Both the position numbers and the translations under genes were made by a program. DNA of 64,000 nt from an uncultured Roseibium sp. (GTDB taxonomy: Bacteria > Pseudomonadota > Alphaproteobacteria > Rhizobiales > Stappiaceae), in NCBI RefSeq assembly GCF_947496995.1, contig NZ_CANMFD010000001.1:1856692-1920691 (forward strand). The letters run 5' to 3'. Shown piece by piece: positions 10,519 to 20,371 of the stretch (the stretch's first letter is position 1; each line of letters begins with the position of its first letter). The notes beneath the pieces were generated by a model. The model did no database searches and was not told the origin of the DNA. It worked only from the letters and a program-made list of their open reading frames with translations.

Positions 10519-11718
10519 TTACTCCAGGCCCATGCAGGACGCGTAGAAGCTGGTTGTCGCCGGCCAGTCCGAAAAGACCCCCTTCACACCGACATCCTGC
10601 GCCAGGACATCGAGCACTTCCATCATGCGTCCGTCGCCATCAATGGCCGGGCTGACGCTCTGGTAATACCAGCCGCCCCCGGAATTCAGGGGACCGGAAC
10701 GCTCCAGGGTCCAGGTGATGATGTCCAGACCCGCATCTTTGGCAGCAATGGCATAGGCGGACGGCACGATCCTGCCGTCTTCCAGCGCAAGCAGGACAAA
10801 GAGCGGCGGCGCGATGAAATTCACCCCCATCTCCTTCAGCTCGGACATCGACGGCGAGAAAGTGGCCGGATCCGTGGGATCGAGCCCGCGTCGTGCGTCG
10901 AGAAAGACCGCCTGCCGGCCGAACTCAGGTTCGTTGCGGATCCAGTAGAGTACATCGTCAAGATCGAACGACTGCGGGTAGACATCTTCCGGCGGAATGC
11001 CGGCATCCTTGTAGTCGTCGATCATCTTTTGCGCATAGGCTTCGCGGGTGAAGCCGTCAAAGGGCATGTCGACAACCGGGGTCTTCAGCTCCGGCGTGAA
11101 CTTGACACCAAGATCCTTGAAAAGCCGGATGGACTCCTTGTGAGTAAGCAGGGTTCCGGTGCCGGCGTAAAGTTCGGTCCGCCAGGGAACATTTGCCTTC
11201 AGGTAGTCTTCCACGGTGAGCGCGGCCTTGTCGGCTGCGTCCATCTTGCCGCGCAGAGACTTGAATTCCGCCAGTGTCAGGTCGGAAGTCCGGCATTCGG
11301 CCGTCGCCGGAGTGTCGCCCTGCGCAGGCGTGAAGGGCTCCGTACAGGTCGCCGCCAGATCCGTTGCCAAGATGTCGGTGGTCGTCTGCAGATCGTTCTG
11401 CGAATGGCGGCAGACCAGTTCCTTGTCCTTCGTGAAGGTGACGTCGCATTCCAGAATGCCGGCGCCCATGAGGCCCGCGGCGCGGTAGCCTTCCTCCGTG
11501 TGCTCGGGAAACTGCAGGGGCGCGCCGCGATGGCTGACGGAAAACAGGGTCCGTTCCGCCGGTTGGCCGATGCAGGCGGCAAGCTTGTCCTTCAACGGGC
11601 TCTCCGCCATCTGCCCGACCAGATAGGCCGGGCGGGGACCAAGTTCGATTTCGCCGGAATGGGCGGGGGAGGCAAGGGTCAGTCCGATCAGTGAAACAAC
11701 GGCAAGGGCGGAAAGCAT
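10519..11718 (-). CDS. Secreted glycerophosphodiester phosphodiesterase family protein
   Basis: The 399-aa protein has a cleavable signal peptide ([22 protein letters not shown]). The GDPD TIM-barrel signature follows: [17 protein letters not shown], then [20 protein letters not shown], then metal-site Asp/Glu further along (FTPELKTP). GDPDs hydrolyse glycerophosphodiesters to glycerol-3-phosphate and an alcohol, here probably in the periplasm. The usual HD after the second block is HS here, a small deviation. The in-frame extension to 11895 lacks a signal and is rejected. Confidence 0.86.
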   Translation of the reverse strand: MLSALAVVSLIGLTLASPAHSGEIELGPRPAYLVGQMAESPLKDKLAACIGQPAERTLFSVSHRGAPLQFPEHTEEGYRAAGLMGAGILECDVTFTKDKELVCRHSQNDLQTTTDILATDLAATCTEPFTPAQGDTPATAECRTSDLTLAEFKSLRGKMDAADKAALTVEDYLKANVPWRTELYAGTGTLLTHKESIRLFKDLGVKFTPELKTPVVDMPFDGFTREAYAQKMIDDYKDAGIPPEDVYPQSFDLDDVLYWIRNEPEFGRQAVFLDARRGLDPTDPATFSPSMSELKEMGVNFIAPPLFVLLALEDGRIVPSAYAIAAKDAGLDIITWTLERSGPLNSGGGWYYQSVSPAIDGDGRMMEVLDVLAQDVGVKGVFSDWPATTSFYASCMGLE

Positions 11719-11806
11719 CTTTTGTCCGGTAATTTGCGAGGGCGGGAATGGCGAAACTCGAAGTGTATCGGAATATAGCGGACCGGCGGCGGGGAACAAG
11801 AAGGGG

Positions 11807-13042
11807 TCAGGCCGCCGTCCAGCCGATCCGCAGCGTCTCGGGACCGCGAACGGACAGTCCGCGCTTGTACCTGACGGTGTCTTCCGCCAGTTCAATGCTC
11901 CGGAACCTCTTGATCAAAGTTGAAAAGATGATGTCCATGTCCAACCGGGCAAGGTGATTGCCGAGGCAGAAATGCGCGCCGCGTCCGAAGGCGATGTGCC
12001 AGTTGGGCGCACGGCCCACGTCGAACCTGTCCGCATCCGGAAACTGCTCCGGATCACGGTTGGCGGATCCGTAAAGAACCCCGAATTTGGTGCCGCGCGG
12101 AAAGGTCCGCCCGCCGATCTCGACCTCTTGTGTTGAGTAACGGTGGAAGAAGGGCAGGGGAGATTCATAGCGGAACATCTCCTGCACAGCCGTTTTCATC
12201 AGGCCCGGATCGGCGCGCAGGCGCTGCATCTCGTCCGGGAATTTCAACAGCGCATGCATTCCGCTGCCCAGCACATCAATTGTCGAGCCATGCCCCGCCA
12301 TAAGGATCAGCATGGCGGTGGAGATGAACTCGTCGTGGTTCAGATGGCCTTGCCGTTCGGCCTCGATCATCAGGCTTATCAGATCGTCTGCCGGGTTGGC
12401 TTCCCGTTCGGCCTTGAGCTTCAGGAGGTAATCATAGAACTCGGTGGTATTGCGCTCGGCGAGCTCCTTGCGCTCATCCGACCGGTCGATATCGAAGAAC
12501 TGCACGATGTGCTCAGACCAGATGCGCAACTGCGGGCAGTCGTCGTCGGGCACGCCCAGAACGCGGCCGATGATATGGCCGGGCACATGGGCGGCAAGAT
12601 CGCCGATGAAGTCGATCCCGTCGCGGTCGCCCAGACTGTCGAACAGCGTATCGACATAAGCCTGAATGTCGTCCCTCAGCTTGCCCACCATCACCGGCGT
12701 GAACAGCTTGAACACCTGCTTGCGCAGCCGGTCGTGCACCGCGCCGTCGCTGTCAAGCAGGGAAAACTGCACGAAGCGGGAATGATGCGGCATGTCATGC
12801 CAGTTTTGAGCCCGTTTCTGCGCGGCGATTTCCTCTGGCTCGGCGACATGGTCGAGGGAACGCACCATCTGGTCATCAAGCACAATTCGGGAAACATCGG
12901 AAAATCGCGACGCCAGCCAGATGTCGAACTCCTCGAAGTAGGTCAGGCCCTCCGCGGCGCGCAGGGCCGAATAATACCGGTAGGGGTCCTGTGCGAATTC
13001 GGCTGACAGGGGCGCAAAGCAAAGGTCTGTGGACGGCGGCAT
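11807..13042 (-). CDS. Cytochrome P450
   Basis: This is a 411-aa soluble bacterial P450. The heme-ligand motif [17 protein letters not shown] lies near residue 350, the ExxR motif is in EMFRYESPL near residue 290, and the I-helix acid/Thr region is [17 protein letters not shown] near residue 245. It monooxygenates an unknown substrate. No ferredoxin partner lies next to it. It converges with nothing and is followed by the GDPD gene on the same strand, 88 bp away. Confidence 0.93.
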   Translation of the reverse strand: MPPSTDLCFAPLSAEFAQDPYRYYSALRAAEGLTYFEEFDIWLASRFSDVSRIVLDDQMVRSLDHVAEPEEIAAQKRAQNWHDMPHHSRFVQFSLLDSDGAVHDRLRKQVFKLFTPVMVGKLRDDIQAYVDTLFDSLGDRDGIDFIGDLAAHVPGHIIGRVLGVPDDDCPQLRIWSEHIVQFFDIDRSDERKELAERNTTEFYDYLLKLKAEREANPADDLISLMIEAERQGHLNHDEFISTAMLILMAGHGSTIDVLGSGMHALLKFPDEMQRLRADPGLMKTAVQEMFRYESPLPFFHRYSTQEVEIGGRTFPRGTKFGVLYGSANRDPEQFPDADRFDVGRAPNWHIAFGRGAHFCLGNHLARLDMDIIFSTLIKRFRSIELAEDTVRYKRGLSVRGPETLRIGWTAA

Positions 13043-13319
13043 GCAGGACTCTTGGGGCGAACAGCGATCGGGTAGAATTGTGATTCTTGGCAGGGTCGAG
13101 GATTTGGCTGGCCGAGTGCAAGCGAAAAGCTCGGGTTGTGATCGGGTTTTTGCTGTTCTTCATGCTTTTCCCCGTGCCTGCGGACAACGCCTGGGGATTG
13201 CGAGGAAAGGACAGAATTGACGATAACCGTGTGGGATCGAGGTTCTTAACAGTTCGTTAACGCGCGGCGGTCATGCCCCGCTCCAGTCCGGTGTAATAAT
13301 TCAGGTGCGTGAGGCCGTT

Positions 13320-13508
13320 ATGCGTGTTCCCAGGGCTTTCAGGGAAGAATATCAGACCTTCTTGCAGGAAACAGGGTTCGACAATCCGAACCCGCAGGCC
13401 TTGCTGATGGAACTCGCATCGCTCAGCATGGATGTCTACCTGAAGGAAATCGCCTGGCTGTCGGATTTCATCGGCAGGATCGAACGGGCGAAACGCGAGG
13501 CAGCCTGA
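13320..13508 (+). CDS. Small hypothetical protein
   Basis: This 62-aa, mostly helical, amphipathic protein (MRVPRAFREEYQTFLQETGF...) follows GAGG five bases before its ATG. An in-frame GTG lies 15 bases upstream. No family is recognised. It stands in a short gap between the P450 gene and the next small gene. Codon use fits the GC-rich core genome, so it is plausibly real. Confidence 0.5.
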   Translation: MRVPRAFREEYQTFLQETGFDNPNPQALLMELASLSMDVYLKEIAWLSDFIGRIERAKREAA

Positions 13509-13690
13509 AAACGGAGCGTCCCGAACAGGGGGACACCCTGTCCGCATACCAACGCCGTTCCTCTTACGGATAATTTGAGTCTGAAAAGCACTGCGATCAC
13601 GGCCGCAGGGCGTTGATGCCTGTCAATGTGCTACGGTGCTTTTCGTGGTTTCTGAACCACCTGAATTCGCCCGTGCCGTGGAGACGAGAA

Positions 13691-13867
13691 ATGGTGCCGA
13701 CACCCGAAGAAACAGGTAAAGAGCCGAAAAGCGGCAGCACGCCGGAGCAGAAAAGGGAGCATCTCGAAGATCTGCTCGACGAGGCCCTGGACGAAACTTT
13801 CCCGGCCAGCGATCCACCGGCCATGCTGGAACCGGCTTCGAAACCGAAAACGGACCGCACTGGTTAG
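13691..13867 (+). CDS. Small acidic protein with DETFPASDPPA motif
   Basis: The 58-aa hydrophilic protein has the short motif LLDEALDETFPASDPPA near residue 35. That motif recurs in small uncharacterised alphaproteobacterial proteins. The start was chosen at ATG 13691 (MVPTPEETGKEPK); the longer frame to 13613 adds an unrelated-looking N-terminus. The function is unknown. It lies beside stress-related genes (universal stress protein). Confidence 0.6.
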   Translation: MVPTPEETGKEPKSGSTPEQKREHLEDLLDEALDETFPASDPPAMLEPASKPKTDRTG

Positions 13868-13935
13868 GGGACGGACCGCTGCCATGCCCCGCCGGCGAGC
13901 CGCGCGAGAGGGCGTCAACGCTGGGTTTTGTAAGG

Positions 13936-14778
13936 TTATCGCGACAGCAGCAGGGGAATACCGCTGTTTTCAAGCATTTCCGACGTGGTCCCTCCCAGGA
14001 TGTTCTGACGTAGCCTCGAATGTCCGTACGCCCCCATGACAATCATGTCGCTCTTGATCTCGCCGGCCGTTTCAAGCAGGGCCTGGGAGACTGGTCTGCC
14101 TTCGGTAGAAACGATGCGAACGTTGGGCTTCAGTCCATGGCGGGACAGGATCAGGGCCATATCGCTACCCGGGTCCTGACCGTGCTCCTCGTCGCCGACG
14201 ACCGGATCGATGACAAGGAGATCGATCTGAGCCGCCTTTTTCAGAAACGGCAAGGCATCTGTCACCGCGCGGGCGGCTTCCCGCTGAGCGTTCCAGGCAA
14301 TCGCGATCCGCTGGCCGAAGACTTCCGATTCCGGAGCCTTTGGGATGTAGAGGACCGGTCTGCCGGAATCGAACAGGGCACCATCGATCGCGTTTTTCTC
14401 CACGCTCTCAAGCTCCTGCTCGGCGGAGCGCAGGACGACCGCCAGATCGCAGTAGATCGCATGGCGCGCCACGAGATTGTCCTCCCGCTCCGGGGAAGAC
14501 AGATAGGGACGAAGATCGTAGGAAAGACCTTCCCGTGCGAGCAATTGGTCCATCCGCAGGTTGACTTCGGCAAGGTCTGCCTTGCGCTGGTCGCACTCTT
14601 CGGACCAGATCTCCACATAGCCGTGCCCGCCGTACCCGTAAAAGGGAAGATGCGGCACTTCACCGATGTTGAGGACGGTCAGATGGGCATCATGCGCGCG
14701 CGCCACGGCGGTGGCCAGGCCGAGACTCTCCAGGGCCGTCTTGAATTCCATGATCGCGAGGATTGTTCTGATGGACAT
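13936..14778 (-). CDS. Tandem universal stress protein (UspA family)
   Basis: The 280-aa protein contains two UspA-like folds. The first is degenerate (MSIRTILAIMEFKTALESLG... near residues 1-140). The second ends in the classical ATP-binding signature VMGAYGHSRLRQNILGGTTSEML near residue 255. It is divergent from the P-type ATPase, with 167 bp between the two starts. The ORF extends upstream to 14967, but the methionine at 14778 begins the recognisable domain and avoids overlap with the ATPase start. Confidence 0.88.
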   Translation of the reverse strand: MSIRTILAIMEFKTALESLGLATAVARAHDAHLTVLNIGEVPHLPFYGYGGHGYVEIWSEECDQRKADLAEVNLRMDQLLAREGLSYDLRPYLSSPEREDNLVARHAIYCDLAVVLRSAEQELESVEKNAIDGALFDSGRPVLYIPKAPESEVFGQRIAIAWNAQREAARAVTDALPFLKKAAQIDLLVIDPVVGDEEHGQDPGSDMALILSRHGLKPNVRIVSTEGRPVSQALLETAGEIKSDMIVMGAYGHSRLRQNILGGTTSEMLENSGIPLLLSR

Positions 14779-14945
14779 TGCTTGTTTCTTTGAAAGGGGA
14801 GGAAGGCGCACCGAACGCCTGTCAGGAAAGCGATTATCGACGATAGGATGTATCGGCGGCAAGCCGGTATCAGATACCCCTGTCTGCCGACAAGAATAGG
14901 GAATGGCCCGGCCGAAACAAACTGGAAAATGTGACCCGAGGAACC

Positions 14946-17705
14946 ATGGAAACGACCGGAACCGCAAAAACTGCCTTTGCTCTCGAGGCCGGGGAGATTG
15001 CCGAGAAATTCGACACCCGGCCGGAGCAGGGGCTGTCGGAGGCTGAAGCCGTTCGCCGCCGTGGTGTTCATGGTCCCAACCGGCTCCGCGAGCACAAGAC
15101 TCGCAGCACGCTTCTCATCCTGGTCCATCAGTTCACCGGCATCATCGTGTGGATGCTTGCGGCTGCGGCGGTCTTGTCCTTCGTTCTGGGGGATGTCGCG
15201 GACTCCGTCGCAATCATGATCGTTCTGCTGCTGAATGGCGCCATCGGGTTTTTCACCGAACTGCGTGCCGCGCGGTCGATGGAAGCTCTCATGCGCATAA
15301 CCGAAGTCCACACGCGCGTGCGCCGGGACGGGCGGGTGCGGGAAGTAAACGCTCACGAACTGGTTCCGGGCGATATTGTGGTCTTGGAAGCCGGTGACGT
15401 GGTCACCGCCGATCTGCGGCTCGTGAACGTCTCGAACCTTTTTTGCGATGAATCCCTGCTCACCGGCGAATCCGCGCCCATTGCGAAACAGACCGCCGGC
15501 ATCGCTCTCGATGCTGGCGTCGCGGACCGGACGAACATGGCCTTCACCGGAACGGCAGTCACCCAGGGGCTGGGGGAGGGGATTGTCGTCGCCACCGGGA
15601 TGGAAACGCAACTCGGGCATATCAGCGCGCTTGCCGAGGAAGCGGACTCCGACGCCTCGCCCCTGGAGCAACGTCTCGACAAACTGGGTCAGAAGCTTGT
15701 CTGGCTGACCCTCGGTCTGGCGGCGCTGACCAGTCTTGCTGGCATCTTGTGGGGGAACTCCGTTGCCGAGATGATCAAGACCGGAGTGGCGCTGGCCGTG
15801 GCGGCAATCCCGGAGGGGCTTCCGGTCGTCGCCACGCTCTGTCTGGCACGCGGCATGTGGCGGATGGCGGCGCGCAATGCGATCGTTACTCAACTGTCCT
15901 CGGTGGAAACCCTCGGAGCGACCACCCTGATTCTGACCGACAAGACCGGCACTCTGACGGAGAACCGGATGTCGGTGGTCAGCTATCTCCTCGACGGCGC
16001 CGACGTCGAGGTCGCGCGCGACGGGGAAGATGTTGCCTTCCGTATGTCGGACAGCGGCGACCCTGCGAGATCGGAGAGCCTGAACTGGGCGCTGAAAATT
16101 GGTGTTCTTTGCAACACGGCCGAGCCGGACCTGCGAGACGGCAGCGCCCGCATCGGCGACCCCATGGAAATCGCGTTGCTTGCGGCTGCCGCCAAGGCTG
16201 ACCTGACCCGAACTTCCCTTGAAGCGGATTTCCGGGAGGTCAGGCAGCATGCTTTCGACCCGCTTCGCAAGATGATGGCGACCGTCTTTTCCCGCGATGA
16301 TGACATCCTCTACACAGTGAAGGGCGCCCCCGAATACGTGCTCGACGTGTCGCGGTCGGTTCTTGCGGACGGCGGCTCGCGGGAGATGAGCGAGCAGGAC
16401 CTGGCCGAATGGCGCGCGCGTAGCACCCTTGCGGCGAGCAGGGGGCTGCGGGTTCTGGCCCTGGCCATGAAGACGGCGGCAACGGAAACCGAAGACCCCT
16501 ATGAGGGACTGACGCTGGTCGCGCTGGTCTGCTTTCTCGACCCTCTGCGCGAGGACATTCCCGCAGCCATCAAGGCAAGCCAGAACGCAGGCGTGCGCGT
16601 CGTCATGATGACCGGCGATCACGCTGACACGGCGGCGAAGATCGCTCAGGAGGCAGGCATCGGCACGGAGCCGCTCAAGGTGCTGACCGGGCGTGATCTT
16701 GCCGCTATCGACCCGTCATCCGCCGATGAAGAGACGCGTGAGAACGTGCTTCGGACGGATGTATTCGCGCGGGTGGCGCCCGATACCAAACTCAAGCTGG
16801 TCTCGCTTTTTCAGGACCAGGGCCACGTGGTGGCCATGACGGGCGACGGCGTCAATGACGCGCCGGCTCTGAAAAAGGCAGATATCGGCATTGCCATGGG
16901 GTTGCGCGGCACGCAGGTGGCGCGCGAAGCGTCCGACATCATTCTGAAGGACGATGCTTTCGCGACGATCATCATGGCCATGCGCCAGGGGCGGACGATC
17001 TTCGCAAATATCCGCAATTTCGTGGTCTACCTGATGTCCTGCAATGTCAGCGAAATCCTGATTGTCGGGATTGCCGTCGGGGTCGGTCTGCCGGTTCCGC
17101 TTCTACCCCTGCAAATCCTGTTTCTGAATCTCGTCACGGATGTCTTCCCCGCCTTCGCGCTGGGGCTTGGACGGGGAGACGCCGAAACCATGTCGGAACC
17201 TCCGCGCGATCCGAACGAGCCGATCATAGACAGGAAAAGATGGTTCCTGATCGGGCTGCTTGGCGGGGCGATCACCATAGCCACTCTTTCGGCCTTCATG
17301 CTGGCGCTTTTTTATCTCGACATGGGAGCCGAAACCGCAGTGGTTGTTGCTTTTCTGACCCTTGCCCTGGGGCAGCTCTGGAACGTTTTCAACGTCCGGC
17401 GGCCTTCCCTGGCTGTTGTGCGCAATGAAATCAGCCGCAACCCGTATATCTGGGCCGCCCTGGCGCTCTGCCTCGGGCTCCTGGGGCTCGCGATGGGACA
17501 TCCCACCCTTGCCGATGTTCTGGGTCTTCACTGGCCAGGCGCGGAGGGGATGCTTCTCGCTGTCTCGATGAGCTTTGTGCCGCTTGTCATCGGTCAGGTT
17601 TTCTTGGTGCTGTCCTGTCTGGGGCAATCCCCTGACCGGAATCGCAATCACCTGAACGCGGCCACCCGACCTGAAAGATCCACGAAGGGTAGGGGGCCTG
17701 AATAA
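14946..17705 (+). CDS. P-type (IIA-like, Ca2+) cation-transporting ATPase
   Basis: This is a 919-aa membrane pump. It has the N-terminal cation-ATPase domain, the actuator motif LLTGES near residue 170, the M4 motif AAIPEGLP (the Ca2+-site signature of SERCA-like pumps), the phosphorylation site DKTGTLT near residue 330, MTGDHAD near residue 555, and the hinge TGDGVNDAPALKKADIGIAMG near residue 630. The ATG at 14946 follows GAGGAA; an in-frame GTG lies at 14931. It probably exports Ca2+ or a similar cation. The universal stress protein gene is divergent and may share its control. Confidence 0.93.
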   Translation: METTGTAKTAFALEAGEIAEKFDTRPEQGLSEAEAVRRRGVHGPNRLREHKTRSTLLILVHQFTGIIVWMLAAAAVLSFVLGDVADSVAIMIVLLLNGAIGFFTELRAARSMEALMRITEVHTRVRRDGRVREVNAHELVPGDIVVLEAGDVVTADLRLVNVSNLFCDESLLTGESAPIAKQTAGIALDAGVADRTNMAFTGTAVTQGLGEGIVVATGMETQLGHISALAEEADSDASPLEQRLDKLGQKLVWLTLGLAALTSLAGILWGNSVAEMIKTGVALAVAAIPEGLPVVATLCLARGMWRMAARNAIVTQLSSVETLGATTLILTDKTGTLTENRMSVVSYLLDGADVEVARDGEDVAFRMSDSGDPARSESLNWALKIGVLCNTAEPDLRDGSARIGDPMEIALLAAAAKADLTRTSLEADFREVRQHAFDPLRKMMATVFSRDDDILYTVKGAPEYVLDVSRSVLADGGSREMSEQDLAEWRARSTLAASRGLRVLALAMKTAATETEDPYEGLTLVALVCFLDPLREDIPAAIKASQNAGVRVVMMTGDHADTAAKIAQEAGIGTEPLKVLTGRDLAAIDPSSADEETRENVLRTDVFARVAPDTKLKLVSLFQDQGHVVAMTGDGVNDAPALKKADIGIAMGLRGTQVAREASDIILKDDAFATIIMAMRQGRTIFANIRNFVVYLMSCNVSEILIVGIAVGVGLPVPLLPLQILFLNLVTDVFPAFALGLGRGDAETMSEPPRDPNEPIIDRKRWFLIGLLGGAITIATLSAFMLALFYLDMGAETAVVVAFLTLALGQLWNVFNVRRPSLAVVRNEISRNPYIWAALALCLGLLGLAMGHPTLADVLGLHWPGAEGMLLAVSMSFVPLVIGQVFLVLSCLGQSPDRNRNHLNAATRPERSTKGRGPE

Positions 17706-18102
17706 GGCGCCCCGGAGTTTTTGTGATACGCCCAGGTTCTACCTTCTGCCGCCGTTGGAAAGCGGCAGAAGGTCCCGATGACGTCCAGGCTCTCAGGGCG
17801 ATCGCAACACCATGACGGGGTCGTGTCACGGTTCTTCCACCGGTCTGTCCACGTCACTTGACTTCCGCATCGCCTGACGCCAATCTCGTTGCATGTCGTT
17901 CAAACCGCTCCTTTTGATTTGCAATCGGTTGTGCCCCATCCCGGGCATTTAACCCCCGGTTTGGTCGCGTCGCGCCAGCCGCGGGGCTCAGGCGGTTGAC
18001 CTGATTGACGGTCAACAAAAACACAAGCGACACCATCCAGAAAATCAAGACCACAAGGACGCCGCAGGTGCATTTGCAGCCACCTTGGCAAGGAGGCCCG
18101 GA
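17706..18102. other. 397-bp gap with a long perfect inverted repeat
   Basis: No convincing gene lies here. At 17741-17773 a perfect 12-bp inverted repeat (17741-17752 with 17762-17773, 9-nt loop) could terminate or protect the ATPase mRNA, but no T-run follows. The ribosome-binding AAGGAGG of the next gene lies at 18089-18095. A minus-strand frame with a hydrophobic stretch across this gap is listed as rejected. Confidence 0.6.
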
Positions 18103-18552
18103 ATGGCTCCCGGACAAAAGAGACAGCGCAAGCCCGGCATAACAGTGACCCGATCAGATCACGAGCGGCTGTGGCTGCTGGCCGAGGCCCATGCTTCGCG
18201 CGACGAAGATCTCGCCGAAGTGCTCCTGGGAGAACTCGAACGTGCGCGCGTTGTCGAAGACGCCCGCATTTCCGCCAACGTCGTGCGCATGGGATCCACC
18301 CTTCGCTTCACCAGCGACCTTGGCGAGGACCGGCGCGTGACGCTCGTCTTCCCGGGTGAAGCGGATATCGCCGAGGGAAAGGTGTCCATCCTGACACCCA
18401 TAGGCGTTGCGCTCATCGGCTTGTCTGAGGGGCAGTCCATCGATTGGGAAGACCGTGGCGGCCGGATCCACCGTCTGACCGTGCAATCTGTCGGCGTGCC
18501 GGACGATGCTCCGGCACTTGCCGAGCCCGCTGGGCTTGGGTCCTCACAATGA
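18103..18552 (+). CDS. Rnk-like nucleoside diphosphate kinase regulator / GreA-C domain protein
   Basis: The 149-aa cytoplasmic protein has an N-terminal Rnk helical region (SDHERLWLLAEAHASRDEDLAEVLLGELERA) and a C-terminal GreA/GreB-like FKBP fold (GSTLRFTSDLGEDRRVTLVFPGEADI, then ILTPIGVALIGLSEGQSIDW). Rnk binds RNA polymerase near the secondary channel. The AAGGAGG site 7 bases before ATG 18103 decides the start. A second, more diverged copy follows at 18697. Confidence 0.85.
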   Translation: MAPGQKRQRKPGITVTRSDHERLWLLAEAHASRDEDLAEVLLGELERARVVEDARISANVVRMGSTLRFTSDLGEDRRVTLVFPGEADIAEGKVSILTPIGVALIGLSEGQSIDWEDRGGRIHRLTVQSVGVPDDAPALAEPAGLGSSQ

Positions 18553-18614
18553 CAATCCCACGATCACGGCCCCGCCTGGCGCTGTTGGGAGGCTGTCTCA
18601 TCGCAGGAGGCTAG

Positions 18615-18637
18615 CCCCTGTGCCCATGGGCCAGGGG
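18615..18637. repeat. Near-perfect palindrome between the two rnk-like genes
   Basis: The outer 6-bp arms (18615-18620 with 18632-18637) enclose a 10-bp perfect palindrome (GCCCATGGGC, 18622-18631), with one extra T at 18621. It could fold as a hairpin in the mRNA or bind a dimeric protein. It lies 60 bp before the second gene. Confidence 0.55.
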
Positions 18638-18696
18638 ACACTCCGGAAACCGATCCAATTTGTCCGCCTTCTCGACGGAGGCGATGGAGACCTGCG

Positions 18697-19233
18697 ATGT
18701 CAAAAGAGACCTGTATCCTCACCACCAAGGACTTCACCATTCTCGAAGCCATGCGAAACCGTTGCATCAACCGGCATGAGCCGCTTGCGGAGATCCTGGC
18801 GCGAAAACTGGGCAGTGCCCAGGTCATGTTCCGCGAGGATCTGCCTGTAAATGTCGCCAGCGTGAACAGCCGTGTGACCTTTTCAGTCAACAGGGGTAGT
18901 TCCGATACCCGTGTTCTTTCCCTGGAACGGATGGCGGCGCCCGTTGGCATGTTCCTGCCGATCACCACACTGCGCGGCCTTGCCCTGCTCGGGCTTGAGC
19001 AAGGCCAGGAGTTCGTCCTGACGAACGGCCAGGGCCTGACCGAGACGGTCATGCTGGCGACGGTGGACTATCAGCCGGAGGCGGTGCGGCGTGAAAAATC
19101 GGGCGAAGCCGCACCCCGTCCGCGCCAGCAAAGGCCTTTGCTGCGGCTGGTCCGGGGCGGCGCCGATGACAAGCCTTCAGGCATGCAGCAGGCGCTGGAT
19201 TGCTGCGACGATCCCGGACCGTCCGCTGCCTGA
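18697..19233 (+). CDS. Rnk/GreA-C domain family protein, second copy
   Basis: The 178-aa protein keeps the layout of its upstream neighbour. An N-terminal Rnk-like helix (TTKDFTILEAMRNRCINRHEPLAEILARKL) precedes the GreA/GreB C-terminal-like fold (NSRVTFSVNRGSSDTRVLSL, then LPITTLRGLALLGLEQGQEF). It has an extra basic tail of about 45 residues. It is clearly a diverged paralogue; the two genes are 144 bp apart in the same direction. It probably also interacts with RNA polymerase, but no substrate or partner is visible. Confidence 0.78.
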   Translation: MSKETCILTTKDFTILEAMRNRCINRHEPLAEILARKLGSAQVMFREDLPVNVASVNSRVTFSVNRGSSDTRVLSLERMAAPVGMFLPITTLRGLALLGLEQGQEFVLTNGQGLTETVMLATVDYQPEAVRREKSGEAAPRPRQQRPLLRLVRGGADDKPSGMQQALDCCDDPGPSAA

Positions 19234-19376
19234 CACTTCGAAACCCGTCCGCCGGAGCCACCTGTTTGCAAATGAACGCAGGAGGCTCCGGCACTCTGAA
19301 ATCGATCAGTTTTTCCGCCTTCAATCGATTTGAATTGAAGGTCTGTTGATCTGGGGCCGCTGGCGTTCCATACCCC

Positions 19377-20294
19377 ATGCCCAAACGAGGATACGAACCA
19401 TTGAAGACGAACGGCGTATTGCCTACTCAAGTTCTGACACGGCCGGAATTCGGTCTGGGATTGATGTGGATGGCGTTCAGCATGGTGTCCTTCATCGGGA
19501 TGTCGGTCGGTTCACGCGAACTGGCGGCCACGCTGTCCATCAACCAGGTGCTGTTTTTCCGCGCGCTGGTCGGCTTTTTCGTGATCCTGGCCGTGGGCAG
19601 ATCCCTGCTGCCGGAAGTGCGGCAGATGACCATGATGCGGCTGCATGTGCTGCGCAACGTCGTCCATTTCACTGCCCAGTATTTCTGGACCATCGGCGTG
19701 GTCATGCTGCCCCTGGCTTCCGTTTTCGCGCTGGAATTCACGATGCCGATCTGGGTGGCGTTCTTCGCCTGGATGTTCCTGAAGGAACGCCTGACCAGAC
19801 CGCGCATCCTTGCCACCATCGGCGGGTTCATCGGGGTGCTGGTAATCGTGCGCCCGGGTGTCGGCATGGTCGATCCCGCCGCCGGCCTCGTTCTGATCGC
19901 GGCGGCCGGCTACGGTCTTTCGCTGATCTTCGTGAAACGTCTGACAGGCTTTTGCTCGCCCGGGGTGATCGTGGTGTGGATGATCCTCATCCAGCTGCCG
20001 CTGGGCTTTGTCGCGGCCCTGACCGCCTGGAACGAGGTGCATCTCACGGACGTGCCATGGATGCTCGTCGCCGGTATCGGGGCTCTCAGTGCCCATTTCT
20101 GTCAGGCGCAGGCGCTGAAGAGGCTGGAGGCCTCCGTGGTCATGCCGATAGACTTCCTGCGCGTGCCGCTCGCCGCGGTTGTCGGATACTACGCCTATGG
20201 AGAGGCCATAGACCTCTGGGTCTTCCTTGGTGGCGGCATCATCCTGTTCTCGAACTATCGCGCCGTGATGGCGGAACGTCGTGCTGCCCGGTGA
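19377..20294 (+). CDS. EamA/DMT-superfamily transporter
   Basis: This 305-aa, ten-TM inner-membrane protein has two EamA repeats (residues about 20-155 and 165-300). The first ends with EFTMPIWVAFFAWMFLKERL and IGVLVIVRPG; the second has LKRLEASVVMPIDFLRVPLAAVVGYYAYGE, which are typical. Such proteins export metabolites or drugs. An alternative TTG start lies at 19401 after GAGGA. It faces the sugar-acid operon and converges with the rraA-like gene. Confidence 0.88.
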   Translation: MPKRGYEPLKTNGVLPTQVLTRPEFGLGLMWMAFSMVSFIGMSVGSRELAATLSINQVLFFRALVGFFVILAVGRSLLPEVRQMTMMRLHVLRNVVHFTAQYFWTIGVVMLPLASVFALEFTMPIWVAFFAWMFLKERLTRPRILATIGGFIGVLVIVRPGVGMVDPAAGLVLIAAAGYGLSLIFVKRLTGFCSPGVIVVWMILIQLPLGFVAALTAWNEVHLTDVPWMLVAGIGALSAHFCQAQALKRLEASVVMPIDFLRVPLAAVVGYYAYGEAIDLWVFLGGGIILFSNYRAVMAERRAAR

Positions 20295-20371
20295 GGCTGG
20301 AACGGCGTAAATCTGCCGTCGGAGACTTGTGGGGAATTGCTAGCCAGACTGGAAGGGGGTGCTTCCCCCTC

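Noticed and set aside
14679-16622. Long minus-strand open frame (647 aa) under the ATPase gene
   Set aside because: It is antisense to the P-type ATPase; its composition (Gly/Arg/His-rich) is that of a shadow frame in GC-rich DNA.
17854-18117. Minus-strand frame with a hydrophobic stretch in the gap before the rnk-like gene
   Set aside because: It covers the RBS of the rnk-like gene, has no RBS of its own and the rest of the protein looks random.
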